Shown here piece by piece: positions 48,701 through 60,700 of a DNA stretch of 64,000 nt. The notes under the pieces were generated by a model that was given only the letters and a program-made list of their open reading frames with translations, was not told where the DNA came from and did no database searches. The stretch spans positions 189,478,369-189,542,368 of the forward strand of contig CP136061.1 in NCBI GenBank assembly GCA_032622095.1, read 5' to 3'. Every line of letters starts with the position of its first letter. The stretch's first letter is position 1. A program made the position numbers and the translations under genes. Source of the stretch: Siphonodentalium dalli. Lineage: Eukaryota; Mollusca; Scaphopoda; Gadilida; Siphonodentaliidae.

Positions 48701-51700
48701 ACCAAACCCATCATGCAGCTAGTTCTTAGTTAATTAACATCTAGGCACGGCTCATGCCTTTGTGTTACCGCCAACCGAGAACATGACGGCTGCAATGTTT
48801 CAAGTTCTCCTTATATCGGTACCCATAATAACTACATAAATGTTATTTAAAAGGTCAGACATGGTATAATATTCACTTAAGATTGATATATACACTATAA
48901 TTGAACATTATTTTGACTTAATTATTAATTTTAGACATGTTCTCGGTTGTTAATCATATACCCAAAATGGTTTGAAGCTGGTAACGAGAAATTGGTATGC
49001 AGGGGTAAATTTACCCAGGGATTACCACAGGGACCAGCCTAGGCCTGATTTTCACGGTGAAGTGACTTCTCCCTGTCACAAAAATAGGGCGAAGTTGGCG
49101 TTTTCCAGGGCGAAATGCGTTGGCAAAATTTAAATCGGCCCGCACTGTAGTCGCCTATATAAAGAAAATAGGAGATATGTAATATTTAAATTAAAATGAT
49201 GAAACAATGGTTCAAATGTGAAAACTTTATGTTCCAATCATCACACTAATACTATGAATTATGTCCAAACATAATTGTGAGAGAATGGTAGCATTTTATA
49301 AGAATATATTTTGGAAGAACAGCATTTTTACAACCGCTTATTAATACAAAAAGAAATAAAAATTACAAAATGCTTATGAATACGCTTTAAAAAAAAAAAA
49401 TCTTGAACATTTTCACTCATTAAATAACATGGGTACAGATATTACTATGTTGCAAGAATGAATTTGTTTTCAAAGCTATTCTGGCCTTTACATAATTTAA
49501 CAAAGGGGTGATGATCTGATGTAAGGTGTAGAGTTGTAATCTTCAGGTGTGATAATCTCAAAATCACAAGTCACTGGACACCTGACGATGTATTCACAGC
49601 TGTCTGCAATCAACACTCAGGTGTGAATATTCTCCCAAATCGGATTAATACAGATGTTAATAGTAACTATGGTGTTATCTACGACAGTGTCAATGGATAA
49701 CTGGGTTAAATCAATGTTGGCAGTAAATTAGGGTGAATATTTTGCCGATTTTCTTTGGTCAACTTCGGAAATTAAACTTAAACTTAGCCCGGCTGCAAAA
49801 TTAGGGCGAAGTGAGCAAGAATAGGCAGACTTCTTCGCCCACGTCGCCCCCTCGGCTGGTCCCTGGATTACCATTGGATAGGTGCTGTTGACCCTATAGT
49901 GGAACTTAAAAATGATATCATATGTGAGCATTAAGGAGTCTTCCTTATCAGCTTAGACGATACATGGGAAAATTGGTACACTGCGGTCACCTGACCAGGG
50001 GGATGGGCGCCTTTGACATCAGATGACTTACATTTTTATTAATTATTGGCACAATGAAAGAGAACTTAATAGTCGCATGTCTATAAATATTGCATGTGCA
50101 ACTGGTTATAGTCAGCGCAAATGTGTATATAGTCGGCAATGACTCGCCATGGCCGAGAAATAACAATCGGTTAATTCATTTTTATTTGTTTTTTTTTATT
50201 ATTTTGGACGCCCATATCTGTTACCGGTATCAAAACGGGCCTGGATATGTCCCTGGGTACACAAAATCTAAATTATTCAAACTTTTGACAGATTATTTAA
50301 TTTATCGAATGGAATACAGTATTAATTGTCAATTCTCAAAGTTTCATTGATCAGACGATTCAGACCCAATTTATGCCAATTTCAATCACAAATTGTTATC
50401 TCTTTTATATCATGCTATAATATTTTGGACTTGTAGGCACCAGCAACATCTTTCTTGGCTCAGAGAAGACAGAAAGCAACTCATGCAACATCATACAAAG
50501 AAGCTGTTCTGAATACACCTGAAACAAGGGTTACTACGCTTGAAAATGGAATGCGAGTAGCAACTGAAGACTCAGGTCTTCCAACAGCAACTGTAAGTTT
50601 CTTACTAGTCCAAGTTTCCTTCGACTTAAAACAGTTTGTTATCAATCAGATTGTATATGTATAGTGCTGTATTAAATCACAGACCATGCCTTTGCTCTGT
50701 TTCCACTGGCTTTACACCAAGATCCAGTGGTGCAATTTGTATACGCCCAGTTTAAAAAACAGACTTATTATATTTCTGGTTTGTCCGTTTATTATACCCC
50801 CCGCAACGAAGTTAGGGGGGGTATACTGGAGTCAGCTTGTCCGTCCGTGGACACAAATTTGTCCGGAGTTTTTCTCAGTCGTTTTTTGATCAATTTCCGT
50901 GAAACTTGGCACAGACATCAACCATCATGGGAACCTGTGCACCTACGATTATGACGTCTGTTGGACTTTTTTTTTTTTAGTTATCCCCCCTTTTTCGACT
51001 TAGAATTTTTTCGCAACATGTATACTTTTGTCCGAGCTTTTATTCCTACATTTTTCGGTCAATTTTTTTAAAACGTGGCACAGATATTTAGTACCATTGG
51101 AACTTGTGCACCTGCGATTATGACATCTGTCCGATATTTTTTGGTGGAGTTATCCCCCTTTTTCAACTTAGAAACTTTTTTTGCAACATGCATAATTTTG
51201 TCCGAGCATTTATTCCTACATTTTTCGGTCAATGTTTTTTAATCTTGGCACTGATATTTAGTACCATGGGAACCTGTGCACCTGCGATTATGACGTCTGT
51301 CCGACATTTTTTGTGTGGAGTTATTCCCCTTTTTCGACTTAGAATTTTTTTCGCAACATTCATAATTTTGTCCAAGCTTTTATTCCTACAATTTTCGGTC
51401 AATAGGTTTAAGATTAGGGTTATGGTTGTACACCTGCAATGGGAACTGTTATTTTATTATTTTAACTAAATGTTTACTGACATGTGAAACATCTTAGTAT
51501 TTTTTTAAAAGGGGGGTATCCGTAAGTCACACCTCTAGTTCATCCAGCCCTCATAATTGGCTACAGCAATCAGCAATCTTTGGGGTGACCTGTAGATGAG
51601 AGCCATCAATTGTTTTCGAAATTTGTTAAAAAACATGGCCGCCAGTAGCTATTTTGGATTTCAAATTTGAATCCATCGGCACACCCTGCAGCCCGCATTT

Positions 51701-54700
51701 AATGGAGAAATTTTTTGAAAATTGACGAAGTCTCCGGTGGAGCTTTTGTCATCACTCCTTGTCCAACGTCCGTCCATCTAGCCGTCTGTCCATCCGTCTG
51801 TCAACAATTATTTGAACATCTTCTCTAGATCCATAGGTCCAAATGGGTTCATATTTGATGTGGATGTTCCCTGGGTGACTAACATTCAGATTTGTTCAAA
51901 TGAGGTCACTGGGTCAAATAGTTGCGAAGCCAGGGCCATAACTCTTTCCCTCCATAGTAATTCCTAAAACAACTTCTCGAGTGCCATCAGGCCGTATGGG
52001 TTCATATTTGGTATGAAGGGTCCTTGTGTGACTGGGGTTCAGATTAGTTCAAATGAGGTCACTGGGTCAAATGTGGGCAGAGCCTGGGACATAACTAAAA
52101 AAAAACAAACAAACAAAAACATTCTGATTGAACTCCTTGCTCAATTAAAAAAAAATATTCAAAAACAAAAGAAAACATTTTTTTTTTGGTTAAATAAAGT
52201 TTAATTTTGTTTATTTAATTTAGATTTAACTCCTTGCTCAGTTTTTTTTTTTTTTTTTTTTTTTAACCCTTTACCCAACAAACCGGTCAAAACCGGCCAA
52301 ATAAAGCTTCAACAGCCTAAAATATCTTCGGTCTGTCTCAATAGAACCATACAAATATGGATATCATTGGAACCGGCTCCTTGACCACATTGTGATAGTT
52401 ACAGTTATGCCCTGTGCCAATGCATTCTCTTATATATGCGAGTCGACCATAGGTCGCCTCGCATATATAAGAGAATGCATTGGCCTAAAAAAAATCTTTT
52501 TTTAACACTTTTTACCATTTTTTCTTACATTCTTTAACAATTTTATAATTTTTAATGTGTTAAGCCAATGCATTCTCTTATATATGCGAGGCGACCTATG
52601 GTCGACTCACATATATAAGAGAATGCATTGGCACAGGGCCCTTCTGTTGGGTAAAGGGTTAAACTTGTTAAAAGATATGAAAAACTATTGCCATTATAAC
52701 ATCCCCAGGGGTACCTGGAGTCCCAACACAAATTTGGTTTTAAATCACTCTAGAATCCAGAACATATGTAAAGAGCACATACTCAGCTATCTGAGATATA
52801 GGAGAACACATAATGTTTACAGCATAGAAGTCACAAAGGTGATTATAATGTCATTATAACAGCTGTGATTGAAATTAAATCTGCTTGTTGTGACAGCTCT
52901 GTGTGGAATATCCCATACTCCTGTGTTACTAATAACCGGCATATGCCATGCCTGTGTCACAATTTGAGCTGTTTGTACCGGTATATAAATGGTCCAGAAG
53001 GGTAACTAACAATCCACATTCTTAAGTTTGTTGTATTCATGGGGACAAATGATGCCAAGTGTGATTCTGACATTAATAATAAATACCTGTGTTCTAACAC
53101 AATTACTGGATAGGAGAGGGGGCTTTTTAGCTGATCTGAGTCTCTAGTGGAGCTATAGTCAAGTCAGAATTGAGTGATTCAGGGTCACTGAGTAAAAAAA
53201 GCGGCAGAGCTAGGGTCATAACTCTTTCCTTCCATAGTAATTCTTAAAACATCTTCTTCTCAAGAACCATCAGATCTATTCAGCTTAAATTTGGTATGGA
53301 GGGTCCTTGGGTGACTGGGTTACATATTTTTTTCAAATGGGGTCACCAGGTCAAATAAGGGTGTGCAGCCAGGGACATCAATTGTAATTATACCCCCTTT
53401 AAAAAAAAAGGGGGGGGGGGGTATACTGTTTTGCACCTGATCATGCGTACGTCTGTCCGATGTCTGTTCATCTCATAACTTGAACAGTAGTGCTCAGATC
53501 TCAATGAAATTAGGCATGGATGTGCACTACTATGAGGACATTAAATAGAGGGTTCCATTGTTTTGTACGGGTTTTCCATTCTAGAGTTATTCATCTTTGT
53601 TTATCTGGAAATGTTGGCTTTTTGGTCCGTCTGTTCATGTCGTAACTTCAACAGTTGTGCTGGGATCTCAATTAAATTTGGAATGGATGTTCACTACAAT
53701 GAGGACATTAAATAGAGGGTTCCATCGTTTTGTTCCGATTTTCCATTCTAGAGTTATTCATCTTTGTTTAGCTGGAAATGTTGGCTTTTTGGTCCGTCTG
53801 GTGTCTGTTCATGTCGTAACTTCAACAGTTGTGCTGGGATCTCAATGAAATTTGGTATGGATGTTCACTACTATGACGCCATTCAATAGAGGGTTCCATT
53901 GTTTTGTTTGGCTTTTCCATTCTAGAGTTATTCATCTTTGTTTATCTGGAAATGTTGGCTTTTTGTCCATCCAATGTCTGTCCAGGTCATAACTTGAACA
54001 GTAGTCCTCAGATCTCAATGAAATTTTGTATGGATGTTCACTATTATGGTGACATTTAATAGATGATTCAATTGTTTTGTTCGAATTTCCATTCTAGAGT
54101 TATTCAATTTTTGTTTATATGAAAATGTTCGCTTTTTGGTCAGTCCGATGTCTGTTCAGGTGATAACTTGAACAGTAATGCTCAGATCTCAATGAAATTT
54201 GGTATGGATGTTCACCACTATGAGGATATTTAATAGCGCATTCAACTGTTTTGTTTTGGTTTTTCGTTCTATATAGTTATTCATCTTTGTTTATATGAAA
54301 ATGCTGATTTTTGGGTCCATCTGTCTGAGTATAGTGCTCAGTCATAAGTTATTCATGTAGTTATGCCCACACTAGGCGGTATGCCACAAGGGGGTATGCA
54401 CCGGACGACAGTCTATATATATCTCTTGTTCTTAAAACATTCTTATCGAACTATCAGACGTATTCAGCTTATATTTGGTATTCAGAGTCCTTGGATGACA
54501 GGGATTCAGATTTGTTCAAATCTGTTCACCAGGTCAAAAAGGGTAGAGCCAGGAACGCAACTTGTTCCCTCTAGTAGTTCTTAAAACACCTTCTTCTCAA
54601 GAACCATCAGGCCTATTCAGCATATATTTGGTATGGATGGTCTTTGTGTGACTGTGATTCAAAGTTATTCAAATTGGATCACTAGGTCAAATAGGGGTGG

Positions 54701-57700
54701 AGCCAGGGACATAACTCTTTACCTCAATAGTTATTCTTAAAACTTCTTCTCAAGAATCATTTAGCATATATTTAGCTTATTTTTTATGGAGGGTCCTTAG
54801 GTGACTGGGATTCAGATTTGTTCAAATAGGGTCACCAGGTTAAATAGGGGTTAGACCAGGGACATAACTCTTCCCCCATGGTAATTCTTAAAACTTCATC
54901 TCCTCAAGAGTCATTATTCCTATTTAGCCTATATACAGTATGGAGGGTCCTCGGGAGACTGGGTTACATATTTGTTAAAATAGGTTAAAATGGCATTTGG
55001 TGTGTAGGGTCCATGGAGAGTTTGGATTCTAATACAGTAATGCTCTAAGTAATCAACTCCTTAACCACAGCAGAATCATGGGTAATTTTACGTAGAGCAT
55101 CACTATGTTTGAATTAGAGATGGGCGGTTGTGAAAATTTGCCTCGGTTTCGGTTTCGGTTGTGGAAAAAGAGTTGAGTCTCGGTTTCGGTTTCGGTTTTT
55201 ATTAATAAAAATTACTAATGTGAACAAAATCTAATTATGCTTCATCATATTACAAAGAAAACACACCAATTGTATCACCATAGCTTGTGAGGTACATGTC
55301 CTTTTATAATATTAAATTATGTATCATATTGTTACTATTTAATACATGGATATTGTTAATGTCCATGTCGAGTGGCAGTGCTAGAATGCAAGTGAGTCGT
55401 GTATTGTATATGACTGCAATTCAGCATCATATGATCATAAGTGTGAAATAATATAATGATCATTTATATTGGCATAAAACTAATGTGTGTGACTAGATCT
55501 ATGTGTATAGTTATGATTTGAAAAATAAAATTTGAAATAAACAACAAAATGAAAATAAAACATGACTAGAATCTCTCAATCACATTATCTGGCTATATGC
55601 CTATTACCATATTTAGGGAACATAATATTGTACACACTATACAGTATACATGCATCCAATACAAGTCACCTGAATGAGTGCTATTTCTCAACAGTTTACC
55701 GACAAACGGTATAATTCATTCCGGCTCCGATTCCGGCATAACATTTTTAATCAACGGCGCACAAATATATTTGACGATTTAACATCCAAACAGTGATAAA
55801 AACTAATAGGGAATGCGGGTAACAATCATTGATACCTTTTGATATCGTATCCTCGTTATCAAATTCACCTTTCAGAGTATTTGTACGGCCTTAATGATTA
55901 AAATAACATGAGAAATAAACTGACTTGTGTTGTGTTTACTACGGCGAAAATAGGTGTACACGGAAGCAACGTAATTAATTCGTCGCGCGATTTCACCATG
56001 CGAACTCCTTTCTGCATATATTACAGGCGGCACACTAGATTTCTTATCTTTCTTTGAAAAATATTTCCACACAGGACTCGTTTGTTCGTCGTGTTCTGCC
56101 ATGATTACAGGAAGTTGTGACAACCGAAACTACGGGTTTTCCCAACTTACCACGGTTGTCATTTCCGGTTTTTCCCGACAACCGAAACCGAACTGATTCC
56201 ACGGTTAACCGCCCATCTCTAGTTTGAATGGAGTCAGCCATTAAAAAAGGGGGAATGTCAGGTTGGAACTGTGCAACAGTTAGGAAAGCTTGTAAAATTT
56301 GTAAAAGTTGTAAAATTCCAACATGTGCAAAGGAATTTTTATGAACTTGGGAGTGTGCTTGCTTAAGTTGGGAGGGCACAGACAGGCTATGGACTATATG
56401 GGATGGAAGGTATCAGGGGCGTGCAGTTGATAATTTCAAGGTGGACACCCCACTGCATAAATGAGACCCTCTAGCTATGTAGAACTACTTGTTTTTATTA
56501 TACAAACTAACTCTTATGGCCTTCAGAGTCCCAGTCTTCTCAGTCTTTACAGTCTGCTGAGCGACCCACAGTCATTGACTGTCTTGTTTATGAAAAACAT
56601 GGCTGCCAGCAGTCATCTTGAATTTTACTCTTTGCATGACTAAACCCTTTGGCACGCCCTAGTAACAGACCAAATTATTTTCCCATTTCTCACTTTCAAA
56701 AAGTTTACAACTTCCCATTTTAAATGAACTATAACTATAAAAATAATTATCTTTTCAGGTTGGTCTTTGGATTGATGCAGGCAGTCGGTTTGAAAATGAC
56801 CAAAATAATGGGACTGCTCATTTCTTGGAACACATGGCATTCAAGGTAGCTCATTATCTCTACACTACTTCATCATAATACTATTCAGATATTCCTGTTT
56901 ATGTTGGCCCACAACATATGTATAGGTAATTTTGAATCAATTTATAAACAGGAACTAACATTTTATTAAGACAGTCAATCTTTCGATAACATGCATTTGT
57001 TATAGCTCCAGGTTACAGTGCCACACAATATTGGTGCTTTATCGAGAAAACTGGTACATACGAAATCCACCAAATGATCAGAAAAAGTTCTCCTTATATA
57101 ATTTGATAAAAACGAAGCATGCGTAGGTAATCTTATCACTCAACTCTTCTTATAAGACTTAATTACATTTGTCATATTTTTCTAGGGAACCAAAAAGAGG
57201 ACTCAGACAGATCTGGAACTGGAAGTTGAAAATATTGGAGCTCACTTGAATGCATACACGTCTCGAGAACAGACTGTTTATTACGCTAAATGCTTCTCTA
57301 GTGACATGACTAAAGGTATATCTTTTTATCTGCATATAATTTCTTGTATGAAAGTGCAATCGATTTTGTATACATTGCTAATTAAATGTTTATATTTCGA
57401 CATGAGAAAACAATCAGTATCTTGATTAAACTGATGAAGAACATAAACGACAATCACTGGAAATTTCCCAATCAATTGTATTCTAATATGAAAAAGAACA
57501 TACTTAACATTGATAAACCCTGATTTTATTACGAAGGTGGATGGTTGTTAAACATTTTTTTCGGAACATGCATGTATGAGGTGGTGCAGTCCTGAAATAG
57601 GCCACAGCAATAAGCAATGTTGTGGGGAATCTCTGGCAACATGTGGAATCTAAGATGCCACAGCATTAAATTTGCTGTGGGACATTTTTCCTAATTCTCT

Positions 57701-60700
57701 ATATTTTCAACTAACTATGGCCTTACTGCTTTAGACAGTCGATATAGATTGTTTCTTATAAAATTACTAAATACCCGGATATCTGCCAGTCTAGGTCACT
57801 CTGAACATAAAATGCATGGACATATTCCATAAGCAATCCCTGCCATGTCAAACTGAGCTAATCACACACATAACAACCTGTAATTTAGGTAGTTGATAGG
57901 AAACAGACAGAAAGTGGTGAAACTTTCAATATTAAACAAGGACCAATGTCTTAAGTCTTCTGTGTGTATACTCATTAGTCTTGATAGAAACTGTATTCAA
58001 TATGCACATATATGCAGACATCTGTCAATCACTTATTTACTCAGAAAATACAGATAACAAGCACTTACAAGATCCAAAACAGTTCACCGGGTCTTAACAT
58101 GGTGATACAAACAGGTCAAAACAAACAAAATAGGCAGTGGAGCTAGTGCTACATTTTGAGCTTCCTATTCTTACGATAGATGATCTATTGTTATATATTT
58201 ATCTTTACAATAAAAATTGTATGGCTTCCTCTCATTGTATTAGTTTGCCATTGTTACTAAAGACTAGTTAAGAGGCTTCGTGAACTTTCAAAAAAATCTC
58301 TATTTCAAACTATCAATTTAAATACACAACATAAAATAATATAAATATTATTCAACCACATTTGCAATAATCTGTCAGACAAAAAAACTCAATACTGATT
58401 CATCTTTACAGACATGTTTTATGGTGATATTTCCTCCAAAAAATAGTTCTGCAAATGGCTACCAAAAAAAATGAAATATTTTTGATTTGTTTTCTTGCAG
58501 ACAGTCATGATTTCAGATAGTAGACAGAGTGTAGTCCCTAGTTGAATTCCTAAGCTAGATAATGCAGTGCATTTTTATACGCCCTTTTGAAAAAAAAAGG
58601 TCATATTAGGCCCAAAAAAAAAGGTTTTGATTCTCGGGCATAGCCGCGTCTCGAAAAAAGGCCCGCGTTGAGTCATTTTATTACGATTTTCAAATTTGAC
58701 CACGCTGTCAAATGATAACACGAAAATAGGAAACTAGAAAACAGAAATTAGTTATGTTTCAAACACCGAATATGATAGACATACAATGGTGTATGTGTTG
58801 GTATTCAAAAACAGACACTAGGCAACGATAACTACCAGGTATATTGTCACCACAAGGTGCCCAAACCCCAAGTTTATTGAGTCAAATGTGTTCAAATATT
58901 TCGGTATTTTATCAATTCGAAAAGGTAAACGGTAAACGGGAAACAATTCTGTGATTTACCATTTCGGGAACGCAAACCGGAAAGAAATATGGTGCGTATT
59001 GGAGATGTGTATGCTGGTTTAATCATCGATCTACACAATATACGTCGATGGTTTAATATTTGAAGTTGTTATGGCTGACATGTATTGAGGTACATAATAT
59101 TTATTCAGATACGGCAGAATAAGTCATTCTAGACTTTCTATGAAGATCACTATATATATCTTTTCGTTTCGATTGTATTCAATTTCCGTATTTTTATTTG
59201 AGTAATTGAACCGGATATTTAGCTCTGTTTGTTGTTATTAAACATGCTTGTTACGAAACAATATTAGAAACGCAAATATTATCTTCCCATTAAATGTGAC
59301 AACAGGTGATAAAACGTTAGTAGACTGGTCCATCTACAACGTTGAGAACGATCTTATTATGATGGTCATTCTTTATAGTGGAATACATTAGTTTATAAAA
59401 TTATATCAAAACAATGTTCTCCAAAATTGCCTGAGAATCAAAACCCTTTTTTTTTGGCCTTATATAATCAATCAATACAGGTGAAGTTTGAATAACATTT
59501 TGGTTTCTGACCAATAACTCCTGTTTGGATTATTTGATCTGAACCAAAGCTGGTATGTGAGTTTCCCAGCTAAAAATACAGGCCAAGTTCAAATATGGGT
59601 TCTGTCCAGTTATTTTCACATGAGTTCTTTTTCGACTGACTTTGATCGCATTTTGGCATTGAAATTAGGGATATACATGTATATCAGATATTCTTGTAAG
59701 CTCAAATTATTATTGTATTTTGCGGTAGTACAATTCAAAATGGCTGAAGGGCGTATTTCGCCATGCCCTAGGGATGCTCTTGTTTGCAAATATTTCCTCT
59801 CAAGTTTTTTTTCTTAAACAATAATTTTTACATAATTAGAACGTGTATCTCTCATCAGCCTTCATAATTGGCTACGGCAATCAGCATTGCCGAAGCAATT
59901 TGCTGAAGCAAACTGGGCCATGGCATACTGTTGCCGTAGCGGATTGCCGAAGCAAAACAATCTGAATTAAGAGGGCTGTCTCATATTATGAGGGTAAATA
60001 GGTGTTGTTATAGTACTATAGCGTACATTGGTTATAAAGGATAATGATTTTTCATTCAAATTGTTAGTTTTAAATTGAGATTTATTGAAAATTCACAAAT
60101 GCACTGAAATATATTCCCAGTGGGATTTCGATATTTTTTAATTTCGGTATTTCTTGGTGGGTGGGTGGGGGGGGGGGGGGTGTCAAATAATGTCATTAAA
60201 AATTTGGGTCGAGGGGTTGCGGTGGGTCCCCAAAATTGTCAATGGTTAAAAATTAACATACATGTCCTAAAAAAAATTCCGACCATCCCCTGTTTGCGTA
60301 TTGCAAAGTCTTTATCCAATTGATCCAAAACTTCATATGGCTTGCTTGGTTGAGGTCTCTAGTATTACTAAAATATTTCAACTTTCCACATTCCATTGAC
60401 TGTACCATTAATGTATGACTTTATCCCATCTCCAAGTTGAGCTACAATGTCATTGCATTGACACTTCCACACTTCAATACTGACAACAGTCCATATATTG
60501 AAATACCACCCAGCACTATGTCTGTATAATTGATCGATTAATAACGGATCACTCGGTGATGACTAGATACTCGATTCCTATTTATTTCATATACAGAAAT
60601 GTTCAGGCTGCTTGTAGACCTATTAGCTGAAAATCCCTTCAAATTAGTTCAAGAGGTTTCTATGCTTCTCTGTTGAATTACACAATCTAAACTTCCCTTT

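Larger units (their letters stand above)
51722..56590 (+). repeat. Long interspersed repeat, copy 5 (with insertions)
   Basis: Begins 'gacgaagtctccggtggagc' (first bases lost at a junction with a ~160 bp-unit fragment, 51575-51721) and ends 'cagtcattgactgtcttgtt' at 56588. A second start-like segment lies at ~53128. It contains the piggyBac-like MITE 52267-52658, the tandem element 53393-54330, a small palindrome derivative and the hAT-like element 55115-56221. Confidence 0.78.
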
